Program-made: the position numbers and the translations under genes
Notes under the pieces: model-generated
What the model was told of the DNA's origin: nothing
The model's database searches: none
What the model saw: only the letters and a program-made list of their open reading frames with translations
Source: Rhizobacter terrae
GTDB taxonomy: Bacteria > Pseudomonadota > Gammaproteobacteria > Burkholderiales > Burkholderiaceae_C
Length of the DNA stretch: 64,000 bases
NCBI RefSeq assembly: GCF_003852895.1
Contig: NZ_QUSW01000002.1
Span: 186,001-250,000, forward strand
Direction of reading: 5' to 3'
In this document: positions 61,678 through 64,000 of the stretch, piece after piece
Numbering within the stretch: position 1 is the first letter of the stretch
Layout: each line of letters opens with the position of its first letter

Positions 61678-62426
61678 GGCTGTTCATCGCCGACGATGAG
61701 GCGCCAGCGCGCGACAGGCTGATCGATGCGCTGGCCCGCGTAGCGCCGCATGCCCGGGTCGCAGGAGCGGCTTCGTCGGTTCGAGAAGCCCGTACATGGC
61801 TGCAGGCCAACGAGCCGCCCGACCTGATGCTGCTGGACATCCAACTGTCCGACGGCTTGTCGCTGGAGCTGTTTCGAGACGGCGTGCTGTCGTCCCCAGT
61901 GGTATTCACCACCGCCTACGACGAGTTCGTGATGCAGGCCTTCCAGGCCCAGGCGCTGGACTATCTGCTCAAGCCGGTGAACGAAGATCGCCTGGCGCAG
62001 GTGTTTGCCAAGCATGCACGGCTCAGGCAGCACTTCGCCGGCAATGTCGCCGCGCTGATGGCCGATCTGCAGAGTCCGCCGGCCACGAGGCGCCGTCGCA
62101 TCGTGGGCCGCAAGGGCACGCAGTTCGTGGCAATTCCCGTCGAGCAGGTGGCCTACTTCGTCTCGCAGGACAAGCTGAGTTTCGTGGTCGCAATGGATGG
62201 CACGCGATGCCTCGTCGATTCACCGTTGGCCGACATCGAAGCGGGACTGGACCCGGCGGTGTTCTTCCGCTTGAATCGCCAGTACCTGGTGAGCGCCCAG
62301 TCGGTGGCCCGCTTCGGTGCTGCCGGCAAGGGCAGGCTCAGCGTGGAACTGGTGCCGCGCAGCGAAGATGAGGTCAGCGTGAGCCAGGAACGCGCATCGG
62401 CATTTCGCGACTGGCTGGCCCAGTAG
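61674..62426 (+). CDS. LytTR-family response regulator
   Basis: 250 residues. The receiver domain (1-120) has the acidic pair in IADDEAPAR, the phosphorylated Asp in PDLMLLDIQLSDG, Thr in VVFTTAYDEFV and Lys in LLKPVNED. The LytTR DNA-binding domain is at about 145-245 (GRKGTQFVAIPVEQVAYFVS, FFRLNRQYLVSAQSV). It is translationally coupled to the kinase gene. Targets are unknown; no LytTR-type direct repeat was recognised within the window. Confidence 0.93.
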   Translation: MRLFIADDEAPARDRLIDALARVAPHARVAGAASSVREARTWLQANEPPDLMLLDIQLSDGLSLELFRDGVLSSPVVFTTAYDEFVMQAFQAQALDYLLKPVNEDRLAQVFAKHARLRQHFAGNVAALMADLQSPPATRRRRIVGRKGTQFVAIPVEQVAYFVSQDKLSFVVAMDGTRCLVDSPLADIEAGLDPAVFFRLNRQYLVSAQSVARFGAAGKGRLSVELVPRSEDEVSVSQERASAFRDWLAQ

Positions 62427-62438
62427 GGCCACAGGCGC

Positions 62439-64000
62439 TCAGTCGCCGCCCTCGTTGCGCTTGCGGCGCTCGACGATGGCGCGGACCTTCTCGCACTGCG
62501 GATGGTTCTTGAAGCGGGGACGCTCGCAGACCTCTTCCATGCACACCGCGAGCGCCAGGAACACGCGGGAGCCGCAAGCCTCGCGCGGGCTGGCCGGCGC
62601 TTGCGGCGGCATCAGCACCACCGTGGGCTGCTTCTCGGTGTTGTTCTGCGGGGCATGGGCCGGCTCTTCGCGGGCCGGCACGGCATGGCGCTCGCCGGGG
62701 CGTGCATCCTCGTGGTGGGTCACAGAAGCGGGCTGGTCCGTGGGCTTGGCCGGCTTGTCCTTGCCCGGGGGCAGCTTGACCGACGCGGTCTGCTCATTGC
62801 CCATGACCGCCGATGCCGACGCCACGGGCCTGGCCGGCTTGGTGGCGGTCGATTCAGCCACCGTGGCGATCGGATTGTTGGTCGCAGCAGGCACGGCTGC
62901 CGGCGCCTGAACCGGGGCACTCGCGCTCGTGAGCGCCGCAGACGGATTCGGCAGGGCCGCGGGCTCGGCCATGGACGATGCAGCAGGCGCGGGGCCGGCG
63001 ACCGCGGCAGAGGGCGCCCGTGCGCCCATCACCCAGGCCGCCACCGCGCCGACACCCACCAAGGCCGCAACCCCGGCCAGCGCCCAGACGCCACGCCTGG
63101 AGGCGGGCGCCTTCTCGACGGTCGCCCGCGGCGGCATGACGGTGGTGTCCCCATGCACGGAGTCTCGGGCCACAACGGGCGGCGGCGCCGTCTTGGGCCG
63201 CGGCTGCGCGGGCACTGGAACCTTGGGCGGCACCGTGGTGCGCTGCCCCACCGGCGGATAGGTCGGCTCCTCTGCGACGGCGGCGACCGGCGCGACGCGC
63301 GGCGGCGGATTCGTCATCGGCCGCGTGGCTTCCAGGTCGGTGGGCACGGCCGGCTGATGCTCGTAGGGCATGGTCGGCGCGAAGTTGGTTGTGTCTTCGC
63401 GCGGCGGCAGCTTCACCGTGCGCTCGGGCTGGGTCGTGCCCGGCCGGCCCTTCGGCGGCACGGCGGCTCGGCCTTCCAGCACCTCGCGCAAGGCGGCGAT
63501 GTTCTGCGGCCGGTCGCCCGGACGGATGGCCAGCGCCCATTCGACCGCGGCCAGGAACGGCTCGGACATCGCCGGGTTCTCGTGCGCATGCAGCAGCGGC
63601 ACATCGTCCTGCACCGCGCGGGCGGTGGCCGGCGGCGGCGGCGTGCCGCGCAGCAGGTAGTACACGACGGCACCCAGTGCGTACAGGTCGGTCCAGGGCC
63701 CCTGGCGCAGGGCCACGGCTTCGGCGTACTGCTCGATGGGCGCGTAGCTGGGCTTGAGGATGGCGGTGAAGGTCTGCGTGCGGTCGCCGATGGCGCGGCG
63801 CGCGGCGCCGAAGTCCAGCAGCACCGGCACTTCGCCCGGCGGCAGCAGGATGTTGTCCGGGGCGATGTCTCGGTGATAGACGTCCTCGCCGTGCAGGATC
63901 TCCAGCGCGTCCATCACCGGGTCGATGACGGAGCGGATCCACGCCTCCGAGGGCGGGATGCTCATCGAGCGGCGCACCTCGCGCAGGGTGCGGCCCTGCA
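62439..64000 (-). CDS. Ser/Thr protein kinase with periplasmic Cys-rich tail, N-terminus cut by window edge
   Basis: About 520 residues are visible; the glycine loop and the phosphate-anchoring Lys lie beyond base 64000. Present are GRTLREVRRSMSIPPSEAWI, the catalytic loop YHRDIAPDNILL, the DFGAARRA metal motif and the APIEQYAE activation-loop end. After the kinase domain there is a Pro/Ala/Thr-rich linker, a membrane helix (GVWALAGVAALVGVGAVAAW), another disordered region, and a C-terminal domain of about 55 residues with four Cys (EACGSRVFLALAVCMEEVCE, NHPQCEKVR). The type fits a transmembrane Hanks kinase whose tail could sense a periplasmic signal. Convergent with the response regulator gene, 12 bases apart. 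Confidence 0.85.
   Translation of the reverse strand, partial: QGRTLREVRRSMSIPPSEAWIRSVIDPVMDALEILHGEDVYHRDIAPDNILLPPGEVPVLLDFGAARRAIGDRTQTFTAILKPSYAPIEQYAEAVALRQGPWTDLYALGAVVYYLLRGTPPPPATARAVQDDVPLLHAHENPAMSEPFLAAVEWALAIRPGDRPQNIAALREVLEGRAAVPPKGRPGTTQPERTVKLPPREDTTNFAPTMPYEHQPAVPTDLEATRPMTNPPPRVAPVAAVAEEPTYPPVGQRTTVPPKVPVPAQPRPKTAPPPVVARDSVHGDTTVMPPRATVEKAPASRRGVWALAGVAALVGVGAVAAWVMGARAPSAAVAGPAPAASSMAEPAALPNPSAALTSASAPVQAPAAVPAATNNPIATVAESTATKPARPVASASAVMGNEQTASVKLPPGKDKPAKPTDQPASVTHHEDARPGERHAVPAREEPAHAPQNNTEKQPTVVLMPPQAPASPREACGSRVFLALAVCMEEVCERPRFKNHPQCEKVRAIVERRKRNEGGD

Overview
This is a high-GC chromosomal window (by eye about two thirds G+C) that reads like a betaproteobacterium of the order Burkholderiales, in the Rubrivivax/Roseateles/Comamonadaceae range. 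The evidence is family content, not a marker gene: YaeQ, DUF924, an HPP-CBS protein, an oxidoreductase-like CCGNGC protein, AraC plus aldo-keto reductase, PhoD-type phosphatases with twin-arginine leaders, TonB receptors starting with a YGDKSTVSIATG-type segment, and frequent GTG/TTG starts. I recognised no rRNA, tRNA or CRISPR array. The genes at both edges are cut: a Dcp-type peptidase on the left and a Ser/Thr kinase on the right.

Layout. 1-6449: peptidase, secreted coiled-coil protein, glutathione reductase, Gfo/Idh oxidoreductase, two membrane-anchored proteins and a lipoprotein. 6629-12646: an accessory island with lower GC, read right to left. It holds a secreted YD-repeat shell protein, a small secreted protein, a separate secreted Rhs-core/toxin protein, one or two candidate immunity genes and an IS3-family remnant. 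12877-23733: a serine hydrolase, then a complete MdtABC-like RND efflux operon with its outer-membrane factor. 23764-29709: small enzymes, a PhoD phosphatase, an HxlR regulator beside a carboxymuconolactone-decarboxylase-family gene with three matching palindromic operators, a thioesterase and an HPP-CBS membrane protein. 29762-47207: lipoproteins, an orphan ECF sigma factor, two AraC-type regulators (one membrane-bound), a three-gene ATGA-linked cassette, a prolyl oligopeptidase, a 1-Cys peroxiredoxin and an AlkD-like protein. 47875-52114: a tight four-gene operon (ThDP enzyme, SDR, two citrate-synthase-fold proteins that both appear to lack the catalytic residues), convergent with a TonB receptor. 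54474-64000: an acyl-CoA synthetase, a lipoprotein sugar dehydrogenase, a second PhoD, a LytS/LytTR two-component pair and the C-terminal part of a Ser/Thr kinase.

How the genes may work together. The strongest candidates for an undescribed system are: (1) the Rhs island, where shell and toxin tip are separate polypeptides, each with its own Sec signal, resembling a TcB/TcC split but with no type VI secretion genes in view; and (2) the 47875-52114 operon, which pairs carboligase and reductase chemistry with twin degenerate citrate synthases. The best supported regulatory prediction is the HxlR operator GCTAC-N7-GTAGC, found three times in and beside its own gene pair and in neither case needing a mismatch.
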